Made by a program: the position numbers and the translations under genes. Positions 1-6,502 of a stretch of 10,157 nt of DNA are shown piece after piece. Below the pieces are notes generated by a model, which saw only the letters and a program-made list of their open reading frames with translations, did not search any database and was not told the origin of the DNA. Location of the stretch: contig JAFPQL010000091.1 in the NCBI GenBank assembly GCA_017414145.1, forward strand, positions 1 through 10,157, written 5' to 3'. How positions within the stretch are numbered: the stretch's first letter is position 1; each line of letters begins with the position of its first letter. Source of the stretch: Oscillospiraceae bacterium. Its GTDB lineage: Bacteria > Bacillota_A > Clostridia > Oscillospirales > Ruminococcaceae.

Positions 1-1770
1 ACGCTGACTGAGCACATCGGTGAAGCTGCCGGATTTATTCAGAATCCGCGCCGCTTCAACGGTATCCGTAAACAGTGAGCGGGAGAGCGCATTGTCCATT
101 GCGATGCCGTAGGCACAGGCAGCCCCTTTGCCGCCGCTGCCCGCCGGCGTATCGACCTCCGGCGATGTACTCGGGAACACGACGGAATAGGTCTGCCCGT
201 CGATCTTCGCCTCCCGCATGATGCTGCTGAGGAACTTCGCGCTGCCCTCGATCACCGGATAGACCTCCTGCAAATACGCCTCGTCCTGATTGAACCGGTA
301 GGCATCATAGAGCATATCGGAAATCCATGCCGCGCCGGTCGGCCACATTCCCCACGCGCCGTCAATCGGGCCAGTGCGGTTCCAGAGGTCGGTATTATGA
401 TGCACGACCCAGCCCTCGCTGACGCCGTAGACCTCCTTCGCAGTCTTGTTTCCCTGCGCCTGTAAGGACTTCGCCTTCTCGACAAACGGCCGGAAGCATT
501 CCTCCAGATTCGTTGTCATCGCGGGCCAGTAGTTCATTTCGTAATTGATGTTCGTCGTGTACTTGCAGCCCCATGCCGGGTCGCGGAACTTGTTCCAGAT
601 GCCCTGTAAATTCATCGGCTCGGAGTCCCTTGACGCAGAGATCATCATATATCTGCCGTACTGAAACAGCACCTTGACGAGCTTCGGGTCATTGTCTCTG
701 CCAAAGGACGCAATCCGCTCCGGCACGGGCTTACTGCTGCTCGCGGACGACCCGCCCAGATCGACATCGACGCGCCCAAACAGTGCCTGATAATCGTCAA
801 GATGTGCGGCGTAGAGATCGGAATAGGACTTTCTTGCGGCTGCATTGAGATCGGCGGCACAGTCACCCTTTTCGTCGCCGTTGCAGGTCGCATAGTCGAT
901 GAAATTCGTGCGGACGGCGGTCAGAATCACAACGGCGTCCGCGCCTGTGACCGAGATGCGGTTTCCTGAGACGGAGACGCTGCCGCCCTCCGGCATCACC
1001 TTTGTCCGCGTCGAGAACCAGACCGCATACGGCATCCCGTATTCGGAATCGCCGTGGCCGTTCATCACGAGCGTATCGCTGCCGTCCGCTTCGACCGTAT
1101 ACTGTCCGGTCAGCGAGCAGTCATAGGACGCGGTCAGGGACACGCCGCCCGCTTTGTCGGCGGAAATCCGCGTGACCAGCACCTGATCGGGGTGACTGAC
1201 AAAGCTCTCGCGGCGGTAGGTGCTGCCCTGATACTGATAGGTGCATCCCGCGACCGCCGTGTTCATGTCGAGGAACCGGTCGTAGCCGGTGACGCCCTTG
1301 TGTCCGAGGTCGAGGTTCAGCGTGCCGACCGACTGGTATTTTGCCTCACCTCCGCCGATCATCGACGCGCCGATTGTGCCGTCTGCGTCGCGGTAATTGC
1401 CCGCCTGCATCTGCTGCCAGCATCGCTCCATGGTTTCGGCGGACACCTTTTTGTTGTTGTTGCCGGGGCCGCCGCTCCAGAAGGTTGCTTCATTGAGGTC
1501 GAAGCGTTCGGTCGGGCAGTTGCAGTAGACCATTGCGCCGATTCTGCCGTTTCCGAGCGGCAGCGCCTTGTAGAATGCCTCGTCGTTGTCCCACGCATTG
1601 CCGGAGAAATTGGTGCCGGCTTCCGAGCTGTAGTGCAGAATCAGATCCTGATCGTCTGCCGCAGAGACACGGACAGGCGGCTCCGTGAGCAGTCCGCCGC
1701 CGGCCGGTACGGACAGGCAGGTCAGTGCCGCGCAGAGCAACGCACTGACGGCGCGCAGTTTGTTTTTCAT
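1..1770 (-). CDS. GH95 family glycoside hydrolase (alpha-L-fucosidase type), secreted, C-terminus beyond left edge
   Basis: The first 590 residues are visible and the frame stays open to the window edge. GH95 enzymes are inverting exo-glycosidases that remove alpha-1,2-L-fucose, or in some members L-galactose, from glycans. The N-terminus is a signal peptide: basic MKNKLR, then a hydrophobic stretch to about residue 21, with possible cleavage after VPA (23) or VSA (37). GH95 signatures follow in order: LPLGNGRIGAM (70-80) and LNEATFWSGGP (to about 102) in the N-terminal beta-sandwich, then TNINYEMNYWPA in the (alpha/alpha)6 domain, HHNTDLW (457-463) and PSTSPE. N407 and N409 match the two Asn residues that activate the catalytic water in the Bifidobacterium bifidum enzyme AfcA. 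E538 sits where the general acid is expected. The catalytic Asp region lies outside the window. AGGGGGT stands 6-7 nt before the ATG. No dockerin is visible, but the C-terminus is missing. The family call is firm; the exact sugar is not. Confidence 0.93.
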   Translation of the reverse strand, partial: MKNKLRAVSALLCAALTCLSVPAGGGLLTEPPVRVSAADDQDLILHYSSEAGTNFSGNAWDNDEAFYKALPLGNGRIGAMVYCNCPTERFDLNEATFWSGGPGNNNKKVSAETMERCWQQMQAGNYRDADGTIGASMIGGGEAKYQSVGTLNLDLGHKGVTGYDRFLDMNTAVAGCTYQYQGSTYRRESFVSHPDQVLVTRISADKAGGVSLTASYDCSLTGQYTVEADGSDTLVMNGHGDSEYGMPYAVWFSTRTKVMPEGGSVSVSGNRISVTGADAVVILTAVRTNFIDYATCNGDEKGDCAADLNAAARKSYSDLYAAHLDDYQALFGRVDVDLGGSSASSSKPVPERIASFGRDNDPKLVKVLFQYGRYMMISASRDSEPMNLQGIWNKFRDPAWGCKYTTNINYEMNYWPAMTTNLEECFRPFVEKAKSLQAQGNKTAKEVYGVSEGWVVHHNTDLWNRTGPIDGAWGMWPTGAAWISDMLYDAYRFNQDEAYLQEVYPVIEGSAKFLSSIMREAKIDGQTYSVVFPSTSPEVDTPAGSGGKGAACAYGIAMDNALSRSLFTDTVEAARILNKSGSFTDVLSQR

Positions 1771-1798
1771 GCAAATACCCCCTAAAAATGTATACGGT

Positions 1799-1843
1799 CA
1801 GATTTCCCTGTTCCGGATCCGTTCCCTGTCGTTCCGGAATCTG
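1799..1843 (-). promoter_or_regulatory. Repeat-bearing, possibly folded 5' leader of the GH95 mRNA
   Basis: GTTCCGGA occurs twice as a direct repeat (1810-1817 and 1831-1838), offset by 21 bp, which is about two helical turns. A third GTTCC lies at 1821. CAGATT (1799-1804) and AATCTG (1838-1843) are complementary and could close a stem around the repeats in the transcript. The element lies between the inferred transcription start and the ribosome binding site. It could be a regulator site or an RNA structure. No known riboswitch class is recognised. Confidence 0.35.
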
Positions 1844-1856
1844 TATGGACAACTTC

Positions 1857-1885
1857 ATTATATCAGATCGGATTTGACCTGTCAA
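1857..1885 (-). promoter_or_regulatory. Consensus sigma-A promoter of the GH95 gene
   Basis: Read on the minus strand, TTGACA (1885-1880), a 17-nt spacer and TATAAT (1862-1857) match the vegetative sigma consensus at all 12 positions. TGA stands directly before the -10 box, so an extended -10 contact is also possible. Transcription would start near 1850, giving a leader of about 80 nt. A promoter this strong would usually need repression, and a palindrome covers its -35 box. Confidence 0.88.
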
Positions 1886-1888
1886 TTC
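1871..1888. promoter_or_regulatory. Palindromic operator candidate over the GH95 -35 box
   Basis: TTGACCTGTCAA (1874-1885) is a perfect 12-bp palindrome (TTGAC-CT-GTCAA). It extends to GA...TC at the outer ends with one mismatched pair in each arm. It includes the whole -35 hexamer, so a dimeric repressor bound here would block RNA polymerase. The regulator is not encoded in the window. The symmetry may partly follow from TTGACA itself, so this stays a candidate. Confidence 0.5.
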
Positions 1889-1986
1889 AATATTTTCAGC
1901 CTGACTGTGTAATTTGCAGTTCATTTTTCCGGCGCAATTTCTTTTCATCGGAGCCGGTTTCGTTTCGATATAGAGCAAAAAGTAAG

Positions 1987-2002
1987 AAAATACTTGTATT
2001 TT
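1987..2002. promoter_or_regulatory. AT-rich palindromic operator candidate over the dockerin-gene -35 box
   Basis: AAAATAC-TT-GTATTTT is a perfect 16-bp palindrome and its right half contains most of the -35 hexamer. The core ATACTTGTAT resembles half of the Bacillus subtilis gluconate operator bound by GntR, but that is only a sequence similarity recalled from memory. Its sequence differs from the palindrome over the GH95 promoter, so two different regulators may act on the two divergent units. Confidence 0.5.
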
Positions 2003-2022
2003 TGCGGTATTTATGGTATACT
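1994..2022 (+). promoter_or_regulatory. Sigma-A promoter of the dockerin gene and glycerate kinase gene
   Basis: TTGTAT (1994-1999), a 17-nt spacer and TATACT (2017-2022) form a good vegetative promoter. TGG directly precedes the -10 box and fits the extended -10 motif TGn, which would offset the weaker -35. Initiation near 2029 gives a short leader of about 30 nt with GGAGGTG at 2047-2053, 5-7 nt before the ATG at 2059. It faces away from the GH95 promoter; about 110 bp separate the two -35 boxes. Confidence 0.8.
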
Positions 2023-2058
2023 GGAATCAGGAAGGCTCACTGAAACGGAGGTGCTGAC

Positions 2059-3606
2059 ATGAAGCGGATTCAATGGAAAGCAGTTTGCCTGACAGCGCTG
2101 CTGTGCGGGTCGGCGGCGGGGATGATGCCGCGGATTTCCGCCGCTTCCGCAACGATTCTCGTGACGGATACCGCATCTTTGCGCGCAGCGCTGGCGTCTG
2201 CATCGGCAGGCGATGAAATTGTCCTGCGCGAGGGTGTTTACCAGGGCGAAAGCAGCGGCTGGCGGCCGTTTTCCGCGCAGGCTGACGGCACGGCGGAGAA
2301 CCCGATCATTCTGCGCAGCGAGGACCCGGCGCATCCGGCGACAATCCGCGCAGATTCCTATTCCTCGCAGTGCGTGCTGACCGTCACCGGTTCCTACTGG
2401 CAGATCCGCGATCTCATCATCAGCGACGGCGCAAAGGGGATCTTTCTCCAAAAGTCCGAGCACAGCGTGATTTCCGGCTGTGAGGTCTGCCGCATCGGGG
2501 ATGAGGCCATCCATGTCATCGACAACAGCAGCTACAATCTCGTCGAAAACTGCAAAATTCACGACACAGGGCTGCTTAATCCGAAATACGGGGAGGGCGT
2601 CTACATCGGCAGCGCCAAAAACGCCACGGATTACGGCTTTGAATGCCATTACAACACGGTGCGCGGCTGTCAGTTTGGCCCGAACATCGCCGCAGATCAT
2701 GTCGATATCAAGGAATATACCATCGGGACGCTCGTCGAAAACTGTGTGTTCGACGGCACCGGAATGCAAGGCGAAAACGGCGGCGACAGTTTTGTCGAAA
2801 TCAAGGGAAATCACGCGGTTGTCCGCGGAAATACCGGCTTCCGCAACGGCTGCGAAAAGCAGCTGTACGGCTTCGACCTCAGTATGCAGCTCGACGGCTG
2901 GGGACAGGAGAACCGCATCTACGACAATCACCTGTATCTCGACACGGCAGACTGCTATGTCGTCAAGGGCTGGAACTGCGCGGCGGAGGTCTTCCGGAAT
3001 ACGGTCGAGCCCGCGGAATGCACCTGCTACGGCAATAAGATCCGGCAGGTCGGGGAGATCCGGCTTGCGGGCGATGTGACCGAGGACGGAACGGTCGATG
3101 CGGAGGACGCAGCCTGTCTGCGGGACTTCCTGCTCTGTATGCCGGTGCGGCATCTTTCGGCAGCGAACAGCGACCTTGATGCAAACGGAACACTCGATGC
3201 ACGCGACCTTGCGCTGTTAAAGCGTGCGATGCTGTCCGGAAATCCCGCGCCGCAGGCGGAAAAGACGGTTCGCTTTGTGCAGGAGGACGCCGGAAAATGG
3301 CGTGTCAGCGACGGACTCGGCGGCTGCGATGTGCGGTTTCTCACGGAGGCGAAGCCCGGTTCGCAGATTGTTTTTGCGTGGGGATACTGGGACCCGAATA
3401 CGGTCAACCCGGACACCGGCAACAAAGGCAAGTGGACGCAGTTTGCGCTCGACAAAATGACGGCAGGGGACAGCGGAATCCTTGAAATCCCCGTGCATCT
3501 GCCCGAAGACACGACAAGACTGGCGCTTGAGGTCTGGAATTACGCGGACGAAACCGGCAAGCTCGATGTCGCCGGTGTCCGGCTGCATCAGGTCGTCACG
3601 CCGTAA
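2059..3606 (+). CDS. Secreted parallel beta-helix protein with internal type I dockerin and C-terminal accessory domain
   Basis: This 515-residue protein probably acts outside the cell, docked to a cohesin-bearing scaffoldin. MKRIQWK followed by a hydrophobic run to about residue 23 and ISAASA (26-31) forms a signal peptide. Residues about 32-330 form a right-handed parallel beta-helix, beginning with a SLRAALASASAGDEIVLREGVY-type stretch typical of chondroitinase B and pectate-lyase folds. YGEGVYIGSA (177-186), VDIKE (215-219), GDSFVEIKGN (242-251) and LDGWGQEN (278-285) recall a family of secreted beta-helix proteins common in actinomycetes. Its substrate is unknown to me, so lyase or hydrolase activity is unproven. 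The dockerin (about 338-393) has two calcium loops: D339, T341, D343, D347, D350 and D372, D374, N376, D380, D383. Residues about 403-515 form a further domain, probably a beta-sandwich and perhaps carbohydrate-binding. The start has GGAGGTG at good spacing. The dockerin call is much firmer than any enzymatic call. Confidence 0.9.
   Translation: MKRIQWKAVCLTALLCGSAAGMMPRISAASATILVTDTASLRAALASASAGDEIVLREGVYQGESSGWRPFSAQADGTAENPIILRSEDPAHPATIRADSYSSQCVLTVTGSYWQIRDLIISDGAKGIFLQKSEHSVISGCEVCRIGDEAIHVIDNSSYNLVENCKIHDTGLLNPKYGEGVYIGSAKNATDYGFECHYNTVRGCQFGPNIAADHVDIKEYTIGTLVENCVFDGTGMQGENGGDSFVEIKGNHAVVRGNTGFRNGCEKQLYGFDLSMQLDGWGQENRIYDNHLYLDTADCYVVKGWNCAAEVFRNTVEPAECTCYGNKIRQVGEIRLAGDVTEDGTVDAEDAACLRDFLLCMPVRHLSAANSDLDANGTLDARDLALLKRAMLSGNPAPQAEKTVRFVQEDAGKWRVSDGLGGCDVRFLTEAKPGSQIVFAWGYWDPNTVNPDTGNKGKWTQFALDKMTAGDSGILEIPVHLPEDTTRLALEVWNYADETGKLDVAGVRLHQVVTP
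3072..3237 (+). other. Type I dockerin domain within the beta-helix protein
   Basis: Two F-hand calcium-binding repeats each combine a DxxxDGxxDxxD-like loop with a helix: GDVTEDGTVDAEDAACLRDF and SDLDANGTLDARDLALLKRA. This two-repeat layout is typical of type I dockerins. The first loop has Thr341 where Asn is usual. The domain sits between the beta-helix and another domain instead of at the C-terminus. Its presence implies that the genome encodes scaffoldin cohesins. Confidence 0.93.
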
Positions 3607-3620
3607 CAGGGAGGGACGCC

Positions 3621-4766
3621 ATGAACATTGTGATTGCGATGGATTCGATGAAGGGCAGTCTGTCTTCCGTCGCGGCGGGCAGCGCGGCGGCATCCGGCAT
3701 CCGGCGCGTGCTGCCCGATGCAGAAATCCGCGTGTTTCCGGCTGCGGACGGCGGCGAGGGGACGACAGAGGCGCTTGTGACCGGCTGCGGCGGAACATAC
3801 CGCAGCGTACAGGTTTCTGACCCGCTCGGCCGGAAAATTCACGCACAGTACGGCATTCTGCCGGACGGGACTGCCGTGATTGAAATGGCAGCGGCGTCCG
3901 GACTGGCTCTGCTGTCATCAGCAGAACGGAATCCGCTGCACACGACTTCCGCGGGCTTCGGTGAGATGATCGCGGACGCAATCCGGCAGGGGAGCCGCAG
4001 TCTGCTGCTCGGCATCGGCGGCAGTGCAACGAATGACGGCGGCGTGGGCTGTCTGCGTGCACTCGGGTTTTCCTTTACGGACGCGGACGGCGCGGAGATT
4101 TCATCCGGTGCTGCGGGACTTTCCGCACTGCGGCACATCCGCTGCGATGCCGCAATGCCCACGCTCGCTGACTGCGATATCCGCGTGGCCTGTGATGTGA
4201 CAAATCCGCTCTGCGGGCAGAACGGATGCAGCGTGGTATTCGGTCCGCAAAAGGGCGCCGATGCGGACATGGCATTGAACATGGATGATGCGATGCGGCA
4301 CTATGCGCAGACGGTCAGGTACACACTGCCGGACGCCGATCCGGATTTTCCGGGCGCGGGTGCCGCGGGCGGACTTGGATTTGCACTGCGCAGCTTTCTC
4401 GGTGCGAAGCTCGAACCCGGCATCGGTCTGGTCATGCGGAAAACCGGCCTTGCTGCCGTAATTTCAGACGCGGATTTTGTCATCACGGGGGAGGGCTGTC
4501 TTGATGCACAGACCGTCATGGGGAAGGTTCCTGCCGGAATTGCCGGCGCTGCCAGACAGTCCGGAAGGCCGGTGATCGCATTCTGCGGCGTCGCGGGGGA
4601 GAATGCCCGCCTTTGCAATGACTGCGGAATCGACGCGTTTTTCCCGATTCTGCGGACAGTCTGCACCGCCGAACAGGCCATGCAGCCGGACAATGCCGCC
4701 CGCAATCTCGCGGACACCGCTGAGCAGGCGTTCCGTCTGATTCTTGCCGCTCGCGGGCGTGCCTGA
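3621..4766 (+). CDS. glxK: Glycerate 2-kinase (GlxK/GarK family)
   Basis: This cytoplasmic enzyme of 381 residues, the usual family length, phosphorylates D-glycerate with ATP to 2-phosphoglycerate and feeds lower glycolysis. Family motifs appear in order: DSMKGSLSS (8-16), ADGGEGT (42-48), GIGGSATNDGG (131-141), CDVTNPLCG (191-199), GAAGGLG (247-253) and ITGEGCLDAQTVMGKVPAG (288-306). The frame is intact. The ATG has GGGAGGG (3609-3615) 5 nt upstream and follows the dockerin gene stop by 14 bp with no terminator between, so the two are probably co-transcribed. Glycerate arises from tartronate semialdehyde in uronate, glucarate and galactarate breakdown, which would fit a pectin-type substrate, but no enzyme of that route is visible here. 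The family call is firm; the orthologue name is by family only. Confidence 0.95.
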   Translation: MNIVIAMDSMKGSLSSVAAGSAAASGIRRVLPDAEIRVFPAADGGEGTTEALVTGCGGTYRSVQVSDPLGRKIHAQYGILPDGTAVIEMAAASGLALLSSAERNPLHTTSAGFGEMIADAIRQGSRSLLLGIGGSATNDGGVGCLRALGFSFTDADGAEISSGAAGLSALRHIRCDAAMPTLADCDIRVACDVTNPLCGQNGCSVVFGPQKGADADMALNMDDAMRHYAQTVRYTLPDADPDFPGAGAAGGLGFALRSFLGAKLEPGIGLVMRKTGLAAVISDADFVITGEGCLDAQTVMGKVPAGIAGAARQSGRPVIAFCGVAGENARLCNDCGIDAFFPILRTVCTAEQAMQPDNAARNLADTAEQAFRLILAARGRA

Positions 4767-4778
4767 TACGAAAATTTA

Positions 4779-4824
4779 CGCCTCTCCGGTCAGACTGTGT
4801 GTCTGCGGAGAGGCGCTTTTGCGT
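4779..4824. terminator. Bidirectional intrinsic terminator between glxK and the aldehyde dehydrogenase gene
   Basis: CGCCTCTCCG (4779-4788) pairs perfectly with CGGAGAGGCG (4806-4815). Inside it, CAGAC (4791-4795) pairs with GTCTG (4801-4805) around a TGTGT loop, with a 2-nt GT bulge on the left arm. TTTT and a further T-rich stretch follow on the plus strand. On the minus strand the stem is followed by TAAATTTT. The element lies between two convergent stop codons and can serve both genes. Confidence 0.9.
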
Positions 4825-6228
4825 TTATTGTTCCAGCAGGCGGATCAGCCGCTGCTTCCACGGGCGGTCGTAGGGATGCTCACGCAGCGGAAGATTCCAC
4901 TTCGTTTTGCCGTACAGCACGGTCGAGGGGTGCGTGAACTCCTGAAATCCCCATTTTCCGTGATATGCGCCCATGCCGGAATGACCGGTTCCGCCGAACG
5001 GCACGCCCCTGACCATCAGGTGCATACAGACTTCGTTGACACAGCCGCCGCCGTACTGCTGCCGCGACATCTCGCGCTCTGCCCATTTCAGATCTTTCGT
5101 GAAAAGATAGAGCGCCAGACCGTGCTCCCGCGACGCGATCAGCCGCATCATGCGGTCAATTTCCGCGTCCGGATAGGGGACTACCGGCAGCAGCGGCGAA
5201 AAGAGCTCATGCTGTACGATCGGCTCGTCTGCCCGAACCGGATAGATCACGGTCGGAGCATATTTCAGCTCATCCTGCCGGCCGAATCCGCCGAAGATCA
5301 TCCTGTCGCGGTACTGCTCCGCTTCCGCCGCACATTTCTGATAGGCAGACGCGTTAATCATTCGCGGATATTCGGGATTTGCCGGCGCATTTTTCCCGAT
5401 CTGCCGGACGAATTCCGATTTCAGCGCCGTCAGGAACGGTTCCGCAACTTCCTCCGCGACCGCAATCTGATTGATGTTGATACAGATCTGCCCGCTGTTG
5501 CATAGCTTGAAAAAAGCGATTTTCCGCGCCGCGTCGGTAAGATCGGCGTCTTTGCGGATGACGCACCAGTTTCCGGTTTCGCCGCCGAGCTCCAGCGCGA
5601 CGGGCGTCAGATTTCGTGCGGCCTGTTCCATGACATGAACCCCGACACGCGGGGAACCGGTGTAAAAAATCTTGTCGAAGCGTTCCGCGAGGCAGAGGTC
5701 GGCGATGTCGTGTCCGCCGTCGATCAGCCGGACATATTTTTGCGGGAAGATGCTGCTGAGCAGTTTGTTCAGCACTGCCGTACAGTGCGGCGATTTGGAG
5801 CTGGTTTTGAGCACTGCCGTATTGCCGCCGGCGATGCTCGCCGTCAGAACACCCAGTGTCAGCAGCACCGGAAAATTGAACGGACTGATAATCAGCGTCA
5901 CGCCGTATGGCATCTTGTAGACCTTCGTGCGGACGCTCGGAAAGCACTGGATGCCGCTGAAATGGGTTTCCGGCTTTGCCCATTTGCGAAGCCCGCGGAG
6001 CGTTTCGCTGATTTCCGTCAGGACGACGCCGATGTCACAGAGATACGCCTCGGCTTCACTTCTGCCGAGATCATCGCGCAGCGCCTGACACAATTCTCCG
6101 CGATGGGCTTTGACCGCATCGCGCAGGCGTCTGAGCTGCCGGATCCGGAACTCGACCGGCAGGGTCTTTCCGGTCATGAAAAAGCGCCGCTGTTCTTCCA
6201 CAATCTGATGAATCCTATCCGCAGTCAT
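4825..6228 (-). CDS. NAD(P)-dependent aldehyde dehydrogenase, class 3 type
   Basis: This 467-residue enzyme of the aldehyde dehydrogenase superfamily oxidises an aldehyde to the acid using NAD(P)+. Its length and motifs fit the short class 3 group (ALDH3, AlkH and coniferyl aldehyde dehydrogenase types). SPFNFP (115-120) carries the oxyanion Asn118. FYTGSPRVG marks the nucleotide-binding region. LELGG carries the general base Glu213, and CNSGQIC carries the catalytic Cys249. PFGGTGHSGMGAYHGKWGF near the C-terminus is the class 3 hallmark. An upstream in-frame ATG at 6363 lies in the preceding terminator and promoter region. The ATG at 6228 has GGAGGTG (6239-6233) and fits the promoter, so I choose it. 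It is a separate unit with its own promoter and terminator. The substrate is unknown. Lactaldehyde from fucose breakdown is a speculative option; fatty or aromatic aldehydes are equally possible. Confidence 0.93.
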   Translation of the reverse strand: MTADRIHQIVEEQRRFFMTGKTLPVEFRIRQLRRLRDAVKAHRGELCQALRDDLGRSEAEAYLCDIGVVLTEISETLRGLRKWAKPETHFSGIQCFPSVRTKVYKMPYGVTLIISPFNFPVLLTLGVLTASIAGGNTAVLKTSSKSPHCTAVLNKLLSSIFPQKYVRLIDGGHDIADLCLAERFDKIFYTGSPRVGVHVMEQAARNLTPVALELGGETGNWCVIRKDADLTDAARKIAFFKLCNSGQICININQIAVAEEVAEPFLTALKSEFVRQIGKNAPANPEYPRMINASAYQKCAAEAEQYRDRMIFGGFGRQDELKYAPTVIYPVRADEPIVQHELFSPLLPVVPYPDAEIDRMMRLIASREHGLALYLFTKDLKWAEREMSRQQYGGGCVNEVCMHLMVRGVPFGGTGHSGMGAYHGKWGFQEFTHPSTVLYGKTKWNLPLREHPYDRPWKQRLIRLLEQ

Positions 6229-6250
6229 CCTGCACCTCCGTTTCGGCAAG

Positions 6251-6271
6251 GCGGACTGCCGTACAGTCCGC
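6251..6271 (-). promoter_or_regulatory. Leader hairpin next to the aldehyde dehydrogenase ribosome binding site
   Basis: GCGGACTG (6251-6258) and CAGTCCGC (6264-6271) form a perfect 8-bp stem with a 5-nt loop in the transcript. It ends 11 nt upstream of the GGAGGTG site (6239-6233). It has no T-run, so it is not a terminator. It may stabilise the mRNA or affect translation. No known riboswitch or leader-peptide signature is recognised. Confidence 0.6.
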
Positions 6272-6295
6272 GCACGCTTCCCAGTTCTCGTATCT

Positions 6296-6324
6296 ATTAT
6301 AGCATAATACCCCGTAAATAGCAA
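6296..6324 (-). promoter_or_regulatory. Sigma-A promoter of the aldehyde dehydrogenase gene
   Basis: On the minus strand TTGCTA (6324-6319), a 17-nt spacer and a perfect TATAAT (6301-6296) form a vegetative promoter. TGC before the -10 gives an extended -10. It lies just downstream of the terminator of the transporter unit, so the gene is transcribed independently. The leader would be about 60 nt. Confidence 0.85.
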
Positions 6325-6341
6325 GCTGATACGGTTTCCGG

Positions 6342-6379
6342 AAAAAAAGACAGCCCGTATCATCTGCGATACAGGCTGT
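6342..6379 (-). terminator. Intrinsic terminator of the sugar ABC transporter unit
   Basis: Read leftward, ACAGCC (6379-6374) and GATAC-type arms pair through 11 bp with one A/C mismatch (6356 against 6373) around a 6-nt loop. The stem is followed by seven T residues (plus-strand A run 6342-6348). It lies about 125 bp after the stop of the second permease and just before the next promoter. Confidence 0.88.
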
Positions 6380-6416
6380 ACTTTCTGATGTTCGCTGCAA
6401 AACCCATACGGGGGAA

Positions 6417-6448
6417 CCGTCCCATCTGTGCAGCATCAGATGGGACGG
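6417..6448 (-). repeat. Strong stem-loop in the 3' untranslated region of the transporter mRNA
   Basis: CCGTCCCATCTG (6417-6428) and CAGATGGGACGG (6437-6448) form a perfect 12-bp inverted repeat with an 8-nt loop. There is no T-run on either strand. It lies between the permease stop (6503) and the true terminator. It may protect the mRNA 3' end from exonucleases or act as a protein-binding site; the sequence does not decide between these. Confidence 0.7.
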
Positions 6449-6502
6449 CATCGAGAGAAATGGAGAGGAAAATATCAGATTTTAAGCGAGAATCCCAAAG
6501 GA

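Noticed and set aside
1054..1785. Plus-strand open frame of 243 codons inside the GH95 region
   Set aside because: It is the antisense of conserved GH95 sequence and runs through the GH95 start and ribosome binding site.
1810..1838. GTTCCGGA repeats as a CRISPR or iteron array
   Set aside because: Only two full copies and one partial copy exist, with no regular spacers and no replication or Cas genes nearby.
2011..3153. Minus-strand open frame of 380 codons opposite the dockerin gene
   Set aside because: It lies antisense to a gene with signal peptide, beta-helix and dockerin motifs, and would begin inside the dockerin.
6229..6363. Extended N-terminus for the aldehyde dehydrogenase starting at 6363
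   Set aside because: The extra codons cross the promoter, the leader hairpin and the upstream terminator, and resemble no dehydrogenase N-terminus. The ATG at 6228 has a strong ribosome binding site.
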